Shown here one piece after another: positions 7,475 through 15,645 of a stretch of 64,000 nt of DNA. How positions within the stretch are numbered: the stretch's first letter is position 1; the number at the start of each line of letters is the position of its first letter. A program made the position numbers and the translations under genes. The stretch covers positions 1 to 64,000 of the forward strand of contig NZ_FNHI01000022.1 of assembly GCF_900103455.1 (NCBI RefSeq), in the 5' to 3' direction. This DNA comes from Streptomyces wuyuanensis. GTDB lineage: Bacteria; Actinomycetota; Actinomycetes; Streptomycetales; Streptomycetaceae. The notes under the pieces are model-generated. The model saw only the letters and a list, made by a program, of their open reading frames with translations, made no database searches and was not told the DNA's origin.

Positions 7475-8350
7475 ATGAGCACCAACGCGCACCGCGACGA
7501 GCTGGGCGCCTTCCTCAAGGCCCGCCGCAAGGAGCTCAGCCCCGCCATGGTGGGACTGCCGCAGGCCGAGGGCAGGCGCCGGGTCGCGGGTCTGCGCCGG
7601 GAGGAGGTGGCCCTGCTCGCCTCCATCAGCAGCGACTACTACACCCGCCTGGAGCAGGGACGGAGACAGGCCTCGCAAGCGGTGCTGGAGACTCTCGCCG
7701 AGATCCTCCGCCTCGACGACGACGAACGCGCCTACATGTTCGACCTGGCCGGCAAGGACGCATCCCGGTCGCGCCGGCGACCGGTGCAGAGAGTCCAGCC
7801 CCAGTTGCAGCGGCTGCTGGACGATCTGACCACCACACCCGCGGTGGTCCTGGGCCGCCGCATGGACGTCCTCGCTTGGAACCCGATGGCCGCGGCGCTG
7901 ATCACCGACTTCAGCCGGATCCCGGAACGGCAGAGGAACCTGGTTCGGCTGGTGTTCGTCGACCCGGCCGTCAGAGCGCTGTACCCGGACTGGGAAGGCG
8001 TCGCCCACACCGCGGTGGCCCAACTGCGCATGGAGGCCCGCGACCCGCACGACACCAGGCTGGCCACCCTCGTGGGTGAACTTTCCGTCCAGGACGCCGA
8101 CTTCCGGCGCTGGTGGGGCGCTCACCGCGTCGCCGTCCGCGGCATGGGCACCAAGGTATTCCGTCATCCCCTCGCAGGGGACCTCACCCTGGACTGGGAC
8201 ACCCTCGTCTGCTCCACCGACCCCGACCAGCAACTGGTCACCTGGACCGCCGAACCGGGCACCCGCTCCCACGACGGGCTGCGGATACTGGCCTCCTGGA
8301 CCGCCGGTGCCGATCAGCCCTCAGCACCACCAACGAACGACGCCCGCTAG
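7475..8350 (+). CDS. XRE-family regulator with MmyB-like ligand domain
   Basis: 291-residue DNA-binding regulator. Residues 1-80 hold the helix-turn-helix typical of this group (ELGAFLKARR, then GRRRVAGLRREEVALLASISSDYYTRLEQGR); residues 100-275 are the MmyB-like ligand/PAS-type domain with RMDVLAWNPMAAALI, RNLVRLVF, the DPAVRALYPDWE block and GTKVFRHPLAGDLTLDW. This is a common Streptomyces design in which the regulator sits divergent to a small redox or hydrolase gene. The ATG at 7475 lacks a strong ribosome-binding site and may be close to leaderless. It probably controls the hydrolase at 6339-7253. Confidence 0.9.
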   Translation: MSTNAHRDELGAFLKARRKELSPAMVGLPQAEGRRRVAGLRREEVALLASISSDYYTRLEQGRRQASQAVLETLAEILRLDDDERAYMFDLAGKDASRSRRRPVQRVQPQLQRLLDDLTTTPAVVLGRRMDVLAWNPMAAALITDFSRIPERQRNLVRLVFVDPAVRALYPDWEGVAHTAVAQLRMEARDPHDTRLATLVGELSVQDADFRRWWGAHRVAVRGMGTKVFRHPLAGDLTLDWDTLVCSTDPDQQLVTWTAEPGTRSHDGLRILASWTAGADQPSAPPTNDAR

Positions 8351-8470
8351 AAGTCCTCGTGCCGGTGTCGGCGAGCTTCCGCAGTTGTGCGCGGGAGATG
8401 CCGGTGAAGGCAGGACGGGGCAAGGCTGCGCGGGCCCATTGCTTGGTCATCACACGGGAGGAGCCCGTGC
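8338..8470 (-). other. Possible short transposase N-terminal scrap
   Basis: On the minus strand a short stretch reads WARAALPRPAFTGISRAQLR, loosely like the N-terminal leader of IS5-type transposases. It is flanked by no terminal repeats and is only about 40 residues, so the assignment is weak. It lies directly beside the recombinase remnant that starts at 8483. Confidence 0.2.
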
Positions 8471-8482
8471 ACACCGACATCC

Positions 8483-8740
8483 GAGCAGGCCCAGGCCCGC
8501 AAAGCGATCAAGGGCTGCGACCGCCGCCTCGCCCGCTACCAGGCCGCCCGCGTCGCCGGCGCCGACCCCGCCGTCGTCACCCAATGGATCAACGAAGCGC
8601 ACCGGGACAAGGAAAGCGTCCAGAAGCAGCTCGACACGCTCCCCACGCGGACCGGTAGAAGGAGCCATCTCCTGACGCCCAGCGCATCCGACAGATCACG
8701 GACGGCCTCGGAGACATCGCACAACGCATCCACCCATACG
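8483..8740 (+). pseudogene. Serine recombinase C-terminal remnant, left copy
   Basis: Reads EQAQARKAIKGCDRRLARYQ, then AGADPAVVTQWINEA and DKESVQKQLDTL, the coiled C-terminal region of large serine recombinases. After DTL a deletion and frameshift follow; homology resumes in another frame as QRIRQITDGLGDIAQRI and ends near 8740. The catalytic N-terminal domain is absent. The DNA is a diverged direct repeat of 19810-20065, so this and the right copy bracket the 8.5-20.2 kb island. Confidence 0.75.
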
Positions 8741-8811
8741 AAGGTGACCTGACAGCCCATCACTCGGATTCGCGCCGGAGTCGTTGCCACGAGGGCTCAC
8801 CGTGGAGGTGA

Positions 8812-9165
8812 TCAGGCCGCGGTGTCGTAGGTCTGTGTCGTGATCCGTGTGCTGGACCCGTCGGTGAGCGTCGACTTGGTGGGGTTTCCGGCCGCGTCGT
8901 AGTCGGTGGTCGCGGTGAGCTTCTTGCCTGAGGGGTCGATCGTCTGGGTCTGCTGGATGATGCGGTCGTCGCCGTCGTAGGCGTACGTGGTGACGCGGTT
9001 GAGTCCGTTCGGGTCGAGGGTGCTGCGTGTGGTGCGGCCCGTGGCGTCGACGGTGTGGGTGACGGTGGTGCGGCCTCCGCCGGTGGTCTCCTGGATGAGG
9101 TTGCCGGCGCCGTCATAGGTGTTGGTTGCCAGGACGATGTCACGCTTGCTGCCGTCTGGCTTGGC
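8812..9165 (-). pseudogene. Rhs/YD-repeat fragment
   Basis: About 115 residues of YD-repeat protein with three recognisable units (NTYDGAGNLIQE, TTYAYDGDDRIIQQ, TTDYDAAGNPTKS) and a stop at 8812. Upstream, the frame runs out of register into the 3' end of the metallopeptidase gene at about 9165, so the fragment has no start of its own, no signal peptide, no Rhs core end and no toxin domain. It is a scrap of a polymorphic-toxin-type gene left by a rearrangement at the edge of the island. Confidence 0.75.
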
Positions 9166-10492
9166 CTCCCTGGTTGCTCCTTCTCGGTCCTGAGAGGGCG
9201 TCGAAGAGGGCGTTTCCCGAGGCTGCATCGCGTTGTGCGCGGAGGTCGCGGTCCGTGTCGGCTCGCGCGGTCTGGGCGACGAGAGCCAGTACCTCGTTGA
9301 GCGCGCGTTCCCCTATCCCTCGTTCGGTGTAGCTGTCGGGTGCTGTCATGAAGGCGAGCGTTGCCGCGGCGAGGATGCCTGGCACGTCCCCTCGGCTGGA
9401 TGGCAGGGTGTTCAGCAGTCGGTCCACGGTGAGGGTGAGACCTTCGGGCCTGCGTAGGCCGAAGAGGTCTTGTGGCGTGCGGCCGTCGAGTTCTGCCAAT
9501 CCCTCTCCGGTCAGGGCGGCTACGACGGCTTCTGCCTCATCGTCCGAAGCGTCGGCTTCCCCGGGGAGTGGCGGCAGGAGGCCGGCGGTGCCCGGCGGCA
9601 TGGCTGCGCGGCAGACGAGGGCGCGCAGGCGGGCCGGCGGATAGTCTCCTGACCCCTCTTCGCCGTCGGGGCCCGCGGGGCCGAGGGCGTCGGTCAGCGT
9701 CCAGAGGTACGCGGCTCCGCATGCCGTGGTGGCGCAGACGTCTGCGAATGTCTCGCCGAGCCAGCGTTCCCAGTGAGCCAATCGCTGCGGGGTGAGGCCG
9801 GCTCGTTCGGTGAGTCGGGACTTGAGCGTGGGCGCCAGGCCGAAGTCGTCCTCGATGTGGTGGCCGGTCTCATGGGCAACTGCGAGGAGTGCTGGAAGGT
9901 GGCGGCCGCTGGACCATGGGATGCCGATGAGGGGGAACGGCAGGTGCTGGGCAGCGCTGCGACCGTGGAAGGTCCGCTGCCTGCCGTGGGAAAGCAGTGG
10001 CTCGAAGTCTGCGCCTCGGGCCATGGCGAAGGGGATGGGACGACGGCTCAAGAAGGTCAGTGGCGGCTCCTTGGGGAACTGTCCCGCCTTGGCTCCCGCC
10101 GCGCGGAGTGCGGGCTCGTAGAGGGACCAGGCCAGTTCGTCCGAGACGTCGAGCAGGGACTTGTAGCGGGGCAGGTGACGGATCAGCAGTTTGCCGCGGA
10201 AGAAGTCCCACAGGTGGTGCAGATCAAGCATGATCTCGGGAGCTCGCTGTGATCGGTCCGGCGCCGACATGCGCTCCACGCGTTCGAGAGCGGCCCGGAG
10301 GACGCCGATCGCGCCTGTCACCTGTGAGCGATGCTTCAGGAGCGGCCCCTCGGTCAGGACTGCTGCGCTCCACTCGTCGAGTTCTGTGTGGAAGTCCCCG
10401 AGGACGTGCCGGATCTCGTGCTCCCGGCGAGCGGGGTAGCCGACGGGCGCGTACCCGGTGGCGGCCGTCGGGGAAGTGTTGCCGGCATTCAT
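9140..10492 (-). CDS. Zinc metallopeptidase (HETGH) of the CHAT operon
   Basis: 450 residues. The ATG at 10492 overlaps the TGA of the upstream STAND gene (ATGA), showing translational coupling. A mostly helical N-terminal 190 residues precede the zinc motif LLAVAHETGHHIEDDF (H207, E208, H211), with a likely third ligand E247 in WLGETFADV about 36 residues later, a gluzincin-like spacing. The C-terminal half is helical. No signal peptide, so it acts in the cytosol. The last 8 residues or so (after SGPRRSNQGG) overlap the out-of-frame Rhs scrap, so the original C-terminus may be replaced. As a second peptidase beside a CHAT enzyme it could be an effector or a regulator; the substrate is unknown. 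Confidence 0.8.
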   Translation of the reverse strand: MNAGNTSPTAATGYAPVGYPARREHEIRHVLGDFHTELDEWSAAVLTEGPLLKHRSQVTGAIGVLRAALERVERMSAPDRSQRAPEIMLDLHHLWDFFRGKLLIRHLPRYKSLLDVSDELAWSLYEPALRAAGAKAGQFPKEPPLTFLSRRPIPFAMARGADFEPLLSHGRQRTFHGRSAAQHLPFPLIGIPWSSGRHLPALLAVAHETGHHIEDDFGLAPTLKSRLTERAGLTPQRLAHWERWLGETFADVCATTACGAAYLWTLTDALGPAGPDGEEGSGDYPPARLRALVCRAAMPPGTAGLLPPLPGEADASDDEAEAVVAALTGEGLAELDGRTPQDLFGLRRPEGLTLTVDRLLNTLPSSRGDVPGILAAATLAFMTAPDSYTERGIGERALNEVLALVAQTARADTDRDLRAQRDAASGNALFDALSGPRRSNQGGQARRQQA

Positions 10493-13400
10493 GCCGGCTC
10501 TGTTTCGGGCTGCGGCTCGGAGATTCGCAGTGCGGATGGTGTGGCGAACAACGTGGTGCACAACGCGGTCAAGGTGTCGTGCCTCCAGTCGAGGTTCTGC
10601 AGCGATTGCCTGTGCCGCTTCCCGTCGACTGTGGTTTCGTCTTCCGAGTGGAGCAGAAGCATGGCTCGGACTGCTTTGTGCAGGTCCAACAGCGGCGCAT
10701 CCCGGAGCAGTCCTGTGGCGAGGACCATGGCTGGGAGGTCTGGGGTTCTTGTCAGACCGGTGCAGATGACCGCGGGTGTCACACCGGATGCGAACAGCAT
10801 GGCGGCGAAGTGGTTGCGTAGGACCAGCTGGAGGGGGATGTCGGCCGTCGAGCCGGGTCGGGGCGGGGCAAGGACGATCAGGGGTTGCGTTCCGGGCTCG
10901 AACGTGGCCAGCCATCGCACGAGTCTCGATGGGTCCAGATCGGACCCGGACGCTTTGCTTCCGAGACGGTCGCTGTGGCTCAGGCCGACGGGAGAGAGGT
11001 CGAAGTATGGCGTGGAGCCCGCCTTCGCCTTCAGTGGAGCGCTGACGTGGAGCAGTGCTGGTGCGCTTTCGTTCGTTGTGGGGAGCGCCTCGGGGGTGAC
11101 GAGTTGGAGGGCCGCGCAGCCTTGGCTCTGGTACACGTCGGCGAGTGGTCGGCGCATCGGGCGGGGGTCGGCGGTTGCTTCGCCCGGGGTGTTCTCGAGG
11201 AGCAGGACGGTGCGGGCGCCGAGTTGGGGGCGTGTTTGCCTTCTGTTGTCTCGCATCAGCTGCCACAGGGCTGCCGCGCCTACGGAGAACAGGACGGTCC
11301 TGGCCGCGCCGCTGATGTTCTTGGAGAGTGCTGCGCCGACTGCGGCGGCGGTGAGCGTGCCCAGCAGGCCGTCGACCACGAGTTCCGGGGTGGAGATGGC
11401 CCGCAGGGCTGCTTGTAGTGCGCGGATGTCGGCTGACTCCGCGGTGTCCGGGAGGTTCCGGTACAGCACGGTGTCCCGGTCTTCTAGGCCGTCCGCGACG
11501 GGCACCAGTTCCCAGGGGAATGCGTGGGCGGCGGGGTCGTCGGACTGTACTTGGGTGTTGCTGGCGTGGTGGCCGGCGAGTGCCACGTCGCTGAGCCTCG
11601 GAGCTGCCTGTTGTGCGGCGGTTCGCCAGTCTTGGCGCAGTGTCTCGGCCAGGGCTTCGTGGTCGAGTGTGGAGTCGGTGTCGGTAGTGATGGCCAGCAC
11701 GCGTTCGTCGTGTGGGCGTGCCAGCTCGTGCACGGTTCGGGAGGCTTGGCTCCACGGTTCCGGATGCCCGAGGCGGGCCAGCATGCGGTCGGCTGCGAGC
11801 CACATCGACTCCTGCCCGTGGGTTTGCCCCACGAGTCTCAGGATGTGCGCCTCCCAGAGTGAGGCCTGACGTACATGGCTCAGCGCCTCGGCTGCTGCGC
11901 TGAGTTGCTCCTCTTTGACCAGTGGGGAGTGTGTCTGTTTGGCAGTCAGCCACCGACCCACGGCGGCGAGCAGTGGGGCTTCTTCGGGGGCTGTACGGAT
12001 GAGTCGCCGATTGGTCTGGGGGCGCACCTCGCCCTGCATCCTGATTTGGGAGCGGGCCCGGCGCCAGATGGGTAGCGGGTCGTCCGGGGCTTCACGGGTG
12101 AGGATGCGGTGGGCGCGGTCGGCGAGTGCGGCTGCTTGCTTGACCCGGCCGCGGATGCGTTCGAACTCGGCCAGGCGCAGGACTTGTACCTGCTGGTCGG
12201 CCGCGGTGTCCGCGGGCTGGACGATGCCGTCGAAGAGTGGTGCGAGTAGATCCAACTCGGGGTATGGATCGGGGCTGAGGGGTGTGGGGTACGTGGCCAG
12301 GCCTGCGAGCGCGGTCAGCCGGGCCGGGGGCGGTTGCAGGGTTGCCAGGGCTTCGGCCAGGCGTTCCGATCGTTGGTGGGAGCCGAGGGCCGCGGCCACG
12401 CCTCCCCGTAGGAGCTCGTTGCGTGTGCCTGCGGGCACCACGAGTAGGTCTTCATCTCTCACCTGGTATCCCAGGGTTCTGAGTTCGCGCCAGAGCAGTC
12501 CCCGTTGGACGGCCCACTCGTTCCTTCCGTCTGCGGCTCGAAGGTTCTTGAGGGCCTGAGCGGCGCGGCGGAGGTCTCCGAGGTGGCGTGCCAGGTAGGA
12601 GGCGTAGAGGAGGAGGCAGTGCGGATGCCCTTTGGGGAAGCCTAGGTCGCTCCAGAGGCCGGCTGCACGGTCGAAGGACTCCTGGGCTGAGTCCGCCGCG
12701 AGCAGTTCGCCTTCGATGGCCCCTTTTCTCATCAGGCTCGCGGCGAGGTACCGGTAGGCGGTGGGGCTCTCGCTGCCGGTGGACAGTCTCCGTACGTGGT
12801 CCAGCGCGTCAAGTGCCTGCTTGGACTGTCCCAGAAGGTGGTATCCCTGGGCGCGGAGCAGGCACGTTTCCATGCGTTGAGATCCGGTGGCGGCGGACAG
12901 TTCGAGTTGCTGAAGGGTGGTGATCGCCTCTGTGGGCGCGAACGCCTGGAGTTGCCTTCGTGCTTTGGCCAGGGTCGCACGAGTGCGTAGTGCGGCGAGT
13001 CGCTCGCGCTCTGTTCCCGGCCGTGGTTGTTCAGTCTCGGGCGCTTCCTCCTGTGGGAGGCTCACAGCGTCCTCGATTTCGAATGCCTGTGAGATGCGAC
13101 CTTGCCGCTCGAGCTCTTGTGCGAGTTCGAGGGAGATGAGGAGTCGGCTGGTCTCGCTCCGTGCGGTAGCCAGCGCATCGCGGTATGTGGTCTCGGCGTT
13201 GGAGTCGTTCACTGCGGCCTGGATGCGGGCTAGGGTGACCTGGAGCCGTTCTCTCCACCGGTCGTCTGTCTCCCTGGGCAGCGCATCGCGGATCAGTTTC
13301 TGGGCCTCGATGTGCATGTTCTTGCCGCTGAGCAGGCTTGCTCTCAGGATGCTCTCGGCGCTGTCGGGCGGGAAAGGGGACGGAGCCGTGTTCCGCAGTC

Positions 13401-15645
13401 GGTCGACGAGGGCCAGCCTGCTTTCGACTTCGTTCCACATCGGGTCGGCTGGGCTGTAGGTGGTCTCTTCCGCCTGTTTGAGAACGAGGCTCGTGGCGAT
13501 GGTCAGGTGCGCGGCGGCCAGTGTCGCGTGGCTGATGAGCAAGCCATTACCAGTGCGCTGCCTGGGTGCGTCGCCGTCGACGTACTCGTGCCCCAGTACC
13601 TCCTCGGCAAGTTCGCGCATGTCCTCTACCCGGCCGTGCCTGTCTGCCGTGTCGACGGCCTGACGCCAGAAGGCGTCGGCGTGCGGGTCCCCGGCCTGAA
13701 AACGGTGGTAGACCCCTTCCCGGGTGTGGCTGATCCATTGAGGGGGCTCTGCCTGTGCCAGGTCGTCAAACCGCTGGGCGAAGGCCAGGTGGAGATGCCG
13801 GGCGACGGGCTGGTGGGCGACCAGTTGTCGCATGGGTGCTACGACGTTGGGGTGGAAGACGACGACGGAGTCATCACCTGCGTGCCGGGAAACCCAGGAC
13901 GACGCGCTTGCGTAGTCCAGTAGACGCCGCCAGGCGTCGTCGAGTCTTTCGGGTGGTTGGCTGGAGGTGGGGAAGACGTCCGGCCTACCCCGAAGGTGGT
14001 GGGCGTCCCTGAGGGGATCGTCGATGTCTTCACTGCCCAAGATCCCGCGCGCGATCCAGGGCGCCATGACGGTCCTGACGTCTTCGGCGCTGAGGCGGCG
14101 GGGGATCACGCCGTAGCGCAGCAGCCATCGCACGTCTCGGTCGTCGATGCGCTGCACGACCCGGTCGATCAGGTAGTGCAGATGCGGCTCTTGATGGGAC
14201 GTCAGCGCATCAGGTGTGATGCTGGGATCACTGTCGATGACGTCGGCGCAGAGCGCCAGCGTGAAGGGGAGACCGTGGGACTTTCGGAACGCCGCCCTCA
14301 CCAGTTCGCCGTCGGTGATTCCGCGCTTCTCACAGAGGTATGCGCGGGCCTGTTGGGCGGTGAAGGGCTTGAGTTCCCTGTGCTCGATTCCGGCATCGTC
14401 GAAGGCGCGAATGGCGTCGGGAACGCTTTCGCGGAGGTCGTACCGGCCGGCGATGATCAGCCGCATCCCGGGGCAGCGGTCGAGCATTCGTGTGAGCATA
14501 TGGAGCAGGCGCTCGGCTTCGGCGGTGCCGTGGAGTAGCAGCTCCTCCAGCGTGTCTATCACCAGGACACACGGCTGGCCGGCACTCGCTTCGTTCAGGC
14601 GCACGGCGAAGTCGCTCAGCAGGCGTTCCTCCACAGCGGCGGAGTCGAGCGAGTCGATGGTCTGTGCGACGTCCTTGGCCAGCCGTGAGGGGCGGCGGTC
14701 CAGGAGCACACGGTAGGTGGCGTAGGCGTCGAGCCGTTCGAACACGCTCTTCGGTAGACGGCGGCTCAACTGCTCCGCGACTTCGAGCAGGATCAGCCAC
14801 GGGTGCTGGCCTACGGCCCTGGCGCTGATGAAGTCGAAGTCCAGGCGTGCGCACAGCACGTCACTGGGCGCGGGTACCCAGCGCCGGGCGACGAGCCACC
14901 GAAGCATCATCGTCTTCCCCGCACCACCGGCCGCATGCAAATGCCATACCCGTGATTCGCCACGTAAGAGTTTGTCGGCGTCCCAGAGGAGGTCGTCCGG
15001 CGGAAGGTACTGTGCGGAGCGGGCGTAGTCGGCGGCCCAGTAGGAACGTGCCCTGACGTAGCCGGTTCGGTTCTGGAGCCGTTCGCACAATTCCGGCGTG
15101 AGGTGGGCGGATCGGTCCGGATCCCTCAGCACGTCGACGTAGTCCTCGCATGCCGCGAAGTCACGTTGGTTGTCGGCGCGATCGAAGTGCTCGTCAAACA
15201 GCGTCAGCGCCCGTTCCGGGTCGGCCAGGAGTAGGTGCCGTAGCTCCTCGTGTTCATCCCCCGCCTCGCGGGCGTGATCGGCGATCCTCTTTTCGAGGAT
15301 GCGCAGAGTTGCGAACAGATCAGGCTGGGCAGGGTTGAGCCATTCAGCGAAATAGCTATTGCGGTCGCTTTCGGGGAGACTGTACTTCTCCGGTTCTCCG
15401 GGAACGACGACAACCGCACGTTCTTCGATGAGTTCTGCCAGCGTGGGCACTTCGGAGTGCGATTTCATGGCCCAGGGTCGGAGCACCTTTTCGTACAAGT
15501 TGGCGTCAAACGTGCGCGCGGCGGCGCCGGCTCGCAGGACTGCTCGCCAGGGCGGTGGGAGAAACGACCGAATGATCTCCTGCGGGGTTTCGCCGGCAGC
15601 CATCCTTCGGATGAGTTCGGCTGAGAGGCCCGTGGTGTTCCTCAC
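10489..15645 (-). CDS. STAND NTPase / helical-repeat giant with degenerate CHAT tail
   Basis: 1718-residue multidomain protein beginning at the GTG at 15645, which overlaps the upstream TGA (GTGA). An N-terminal helical adaptor (about 1-200) is followed by a STAND/NACHT-type ATPase: P-loop HAAGGAGKT (K244), Walker B CVLVIDTLEEL (D364) and sensor IIAGRYDLR near 400. Residues about 620-1310 are rich in TPR-like helical pairs. The C-terminal about 340 residues resemble a CHAT domain (AFPWELVPV near its start, then LLHVSAPL and LIVLAPPRPGS), but Ser replaces His in the HxxxHG region and no Cys follows, so it looks inactive. A hydrophobic block LLGTLTAAAVGAALSK ... TVLFSVGAAALWQLM interrupts it. 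Inferred role: sensor/scaffold of the system. Confidence 0.82.
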   Translation of the reverse strand: MRNTTGLSAELIRRMAAGETPQEIIRSFLPPPWRAVLRAGAAARTFDANLYEKVLRPWAMKSHSEVPTLAELIEERAVVVVPGEPEKYSLPESDRNSYFAEWLNPAQPDLFATLRILEKRIADHAREAGDEHEELRHLLLADPERALTLFDEHFDRADNQRDFAACEDYVDVLRDPDRSAHLTPELCERLQNRTGYVRARSYWAADYARSAQYLPPDDLLWDADKLLRGESRVWHLHAAGGAGKTMMLRWLVARRWVPAPSDVLCARLDFDFISARAVGQHPWLILLEVAEQLSRRLPKSVFERLDAYATYRVLLDRRPSRLAKDVAQTIDSLDSAAVEERLLSDFAVRLNEASAGQPCVLVIDTLEELLLHGTAEAERLLHMLTRMLDRCPGMRLIIAGRYDLRESVPDAIRAFDDAGIEHRELKPFTAQQARAYLCEKRGITDGELVRAAFRKSHGLPFTLALCADVIDSDPSITPDALTSHQEPHLHYLIDRVVQRIDDRDVRWLLRYGVIPRRLSAEDVRTVMAPWIARGILGSEDIDDPLRDAHHLRGRPDVFPTSSQPPERLDDAWRRLLDYASASSWVSRHAGDDSVVVFHPNVVAPMRQLVAHQPVARHLHLAFAQRFDDLAQAEPPQWISHTREGVYHRFQAGDPHADAFWRQAVDTADRHGRVEDMRELAEEVLGHEYVDGDAPRQRTGNGLLISHATLAAAHLTIATSLVLKQAEETTYSPADPMWNEVESRLALVDRLRNTAPSPFPPDSAESILRASLLSGKNMHIEAQKLIRDALPRETDDRWRERLQVTLARIQAAVNDSNAETTYRDALATARSETSRLLISLELAQELERQGRISQAFEIEDAVSLPQEEAPETEQPRPGTERERLAALRTRATLAKARRQLQAFAPTEAITTLQQLELSAATGSQRMETCLLRAQGYHLLGQSKQALDALDHVRRLSTGSESPTAYRYLAASLMRKGAIEGELLAADSAQESFDRAAGLWSDLGFPKGHPHCLLLYASYLARHLGDLRRAAQALKNLRAADGRNEWAVQRGLLWRELRTLGYQVRDEDLLVVPAGTRNELLRGGVAAALGSHQRSERLAEALATLQPPPARLTALAGLATYPTPLSPDPYPELDLLAPLFDGIVQPADTAADQQVQVLRLAEFERIRGRVKQAAALADRAHRILTREAPDDPLPIWRRARSQIRMQGEVRPQTNRRLIRTAPEEAPLLAAVGRWLTAKQTHSPLVKEEQLSAAAEALSHVRQASLWEAHILRLVGQTHGQESMWLAADRMLARLGHPEPWSQASRTVHELARPHDERVLAITTDTDSTLDHEALAETLRQDWRTAAQQAAPRLSDVALAGHHASNTQVQSDDPAAHAFPWELVPVADGLEDRDTVLYRNLPDTAESADIRALQAALRAISTPELVVDGLLGTLTAAAVGAALSKNISGAARTVLFSVGAAALWQLMRDNRRQTRPQLGARTVLLLENTPGEATADPRPMRRPLADVYQSQGCAALQLVTPEALPTTNESAPALLHVSAPLKAKAGSTPYFDLSPVGLSHSDRLGSKASGSDLDPSRLVRWLATFEPGTQPLIVLAPPRPGSTADIPLQLVLRNHFAAMLFASGVTPAVICTGLTRTPDLPAMVLATGLLRDAPLLDLHKAVRAMLLLHSEDETTVDGKRHRQSLQNLDWRHDTLTALCTTLFATPSALRISEPQPETEPA

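Noticed and set aside
8483..8740. Functional integrase gene
   Set aside because: The catalytic N-terminal resolvase domain is missing and the frame is broken after DTL.
10498..11953. A 5' extension of the metallopeptidase gene
   Set aside because: It overlaps the 3' end of the STAND gene in another frame and reads as low-complexity Arg/Pro/Thr; the ATGA overlap at 10489-10492 is a better start.
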